From NCBI GenBank assembly GCA_902571925.1, contig CACGDW010000002.1, positions 1-64,000 of the forward strand: DNA of 64,000 bases. The letters are read 5' to 3'. The translations under genes were made by a program, and so were the position numbers. The notes under the pieces are model-generated. The model did not search any database and was not told the origin of the DNA. It saw nothing but the letters and a program-made list of their open reading frames with translations. Source of the DNA: an uncultured Pelagibacteraceae bacterium (GTDB lineage: Bacteria; Pseudomonadota; Alphaproteobacteria; Pelagibacterales; Pelagibacteraceae). Positions 63,345-64,000 of this stretch are shown here, one piece after another; positions within the stretch are counted from its first letter, which is position 1, and each line of letters opens with the position of its first letter.

Positions 63345-64000
63345 ATGAGCACTATTGATAATATTAGAAATTTTGCAATTATTGCTCATATAGATCACGG
63401 AAAATCGACTATAGCAGATAGAATTATTCACATGTGTGGTGGTTTGTCTGAAAGAGAAATGAAGGCACAAGTACTAGACTCAATGGATATAGAAAGAGAA
63501 AGAGGGATAACTATAAAAGCTCAGACGGTTAAATTAAATTATAAGGCAAAAAATGGGAAAGATTATATATTAAATATAATAGATACACCTGGCCATGTTG
63601 ATTTTAGTTACGAAGTAAGTAGATCTCTTTATGCCTGTGAAGGTTCTATATTGATTGTTGACAGTACCCAGGGTGTAGAAGCCCAAACTCTAGCCAATGT
63701 ATATCAAGCACTAGATACTAATCACGAAATTATACCAGTACTAAACAAAATAGACTTACCTGCATCAGACTTAGAAAAAACAAATAAACAAATTGAAGAT
63801 GTGATTGGTATAGATACCGAAAATGCCGTTCCATGCTCAGGAAAAACTGGTGAAGGTATTGAAGAAATTTTAGAGCAAATAATCAATCAACTACCTGGCC
63901 CAAAGGGAAATCTTAATGAAGACTTAAAATGTTTGTTAGTTGACAGTTGGTATGACACTTATCTTGGAGTGGTAATTTTAGTAAGAGTTATAAATGGTAA
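63345..64000 (+). CDS. lepA: Elongation factor 4 (LepA), cut by window end
   Basis: LepA is a ribosome-associated GTPase that helps with elongation or initiation on difficult mRNAs. About the first 218 residues are present: [22 protein letters not shown] (in part, G1), [10 protein letters not shown] (switch I), [13 protein letters not shown] (G3), [10 protein letters not shown] (G4) and CSGKTGEGI (G5). It starts 7 nt after pheT. The rest lies beyond the window. Confidence 0.95.
   Translation, partial: MSTIDNIRNFAIIAHIDHGKSTIADRIIHMCGGLSEREMKAQVLDSMDIERERGITIKAQTVKLNYKAKNGKDYILNIIDTPGHVDFSYEVSRSLYACEGSILIVDSTQGVEAQTLANVYQALDTNHEIIPVLNKIDLPASDLEKTNKQIEDVIGIDTENAVPCSGKTGEGIEEILEQIINQLPGPKGNLNEDLKCLLVDSWYDTYLGVVILVRVING

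Noticed and set aside
1-64000. CRISPR arrays, rRNA genes, insertion sequences, phage genes, toxin-antitoxin pairs
   Set aside because: None seen on either strand; the only tandem repeat of note is the 12-bp unit inside the basic mini-peptide gene.

Overview
The window is a very AT-rich (about 70% A+T by eye, not counted), densely packed chromosomal segment of an alphaproteobacterium. Gene content and order point to the Pelagibacterales (SAR11) or a close relative: short intergenic gaps, many 1-8 nt overlaps, Lys/Ile/Asn-rich proteins, irr-fabA-fabB-fabI, helicase-fdxA-carD and mutM/ubiE-ubiB-coaBC-dut blocks. There are no rRNA genes, CRISPR arrays, insertion sequences or phage genes. Two tRNA genes are present, Leu(CAA) and Arg(ACG).

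Layout. 1-8.4 kb: end of lnt, metK with a clear terminator, then nusA-infB-rbfA-rpsO-pnp; rimP, ylxR and truB, usual members of this block, are absent here. 8.4-15.5 kb: fabI-fabB-fabA on the minus strand, diverging from an Irr-like Fur-family regulator and katG, then a 2-oxoglutarate oxygenase-like gene, a DUF2061 membrane protein, and a 59-residue cysteine-rich protein behind two Fur-box-like sequences. 15-20 kb: minus-strand operon ubiE-ubiB-coaBC-dut-thiF/moeB-SH3. 20-24 kb: mutM, rpsT, dnaA, dnaN. 24-31 kb: plsC, lysA, a small lipoprotein, argH, a TlpA-like thioredoxin, a HIG1-like protein, an esterase, an HNH protein, coq7, dsbB, yqaA. 31-38 kb: tRNA-Leu, an acyl-CoA ligase, a 25-residue Lys/Arg peptide with its own promoter and terminator, carD, fdxA, a TerB-like gene, a Suv3-type helicase and a thioesterase. 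38-41 kb: a small accessory stretch with a surface-polysaccharide-type transferase and a TylF-like methyltransferase, ending at tRNA-Arg. 41-48.7 kb: thiolase, aceE (with a fused lipoyl domain), aceF, an EamA transporter, uppP. 48.8-55.5 kb: gltD-gltB and a hydrolase. 55.6-64 kb: a GT4 glycosyltransferase, then thrS-infC-rpmI-rplT-pheS-pheT-lepA (cut by the window end).

Most of the window is housekeeping: translation, replication start, fatty-acid and ubiquinone synthesis, nitrogen assimilation through GOGAT, and pyruvate oxidation. The less ordinary signals are regulatory or very small. The strongest are a pseudoknot-capable leader just upstream of the Shine-Dalgarno of a tiny membrane ORF and the thioesterase (38.2 kb); a Fur-box pair in front of the Cys-rich mini-protein (14.8 kb); paired Irr-type operators at irr and katG; a perfect 11-bp dyad upstream of gltD; the basic 25-mer next to a CarD with a histone-H1-like tail; and a lipoyl-E1 fusion. 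Two genes (fabA and ubiB) are broken by one extra base in a homopolymer run, which may be sequence errors, real lesions, or slippage sites.
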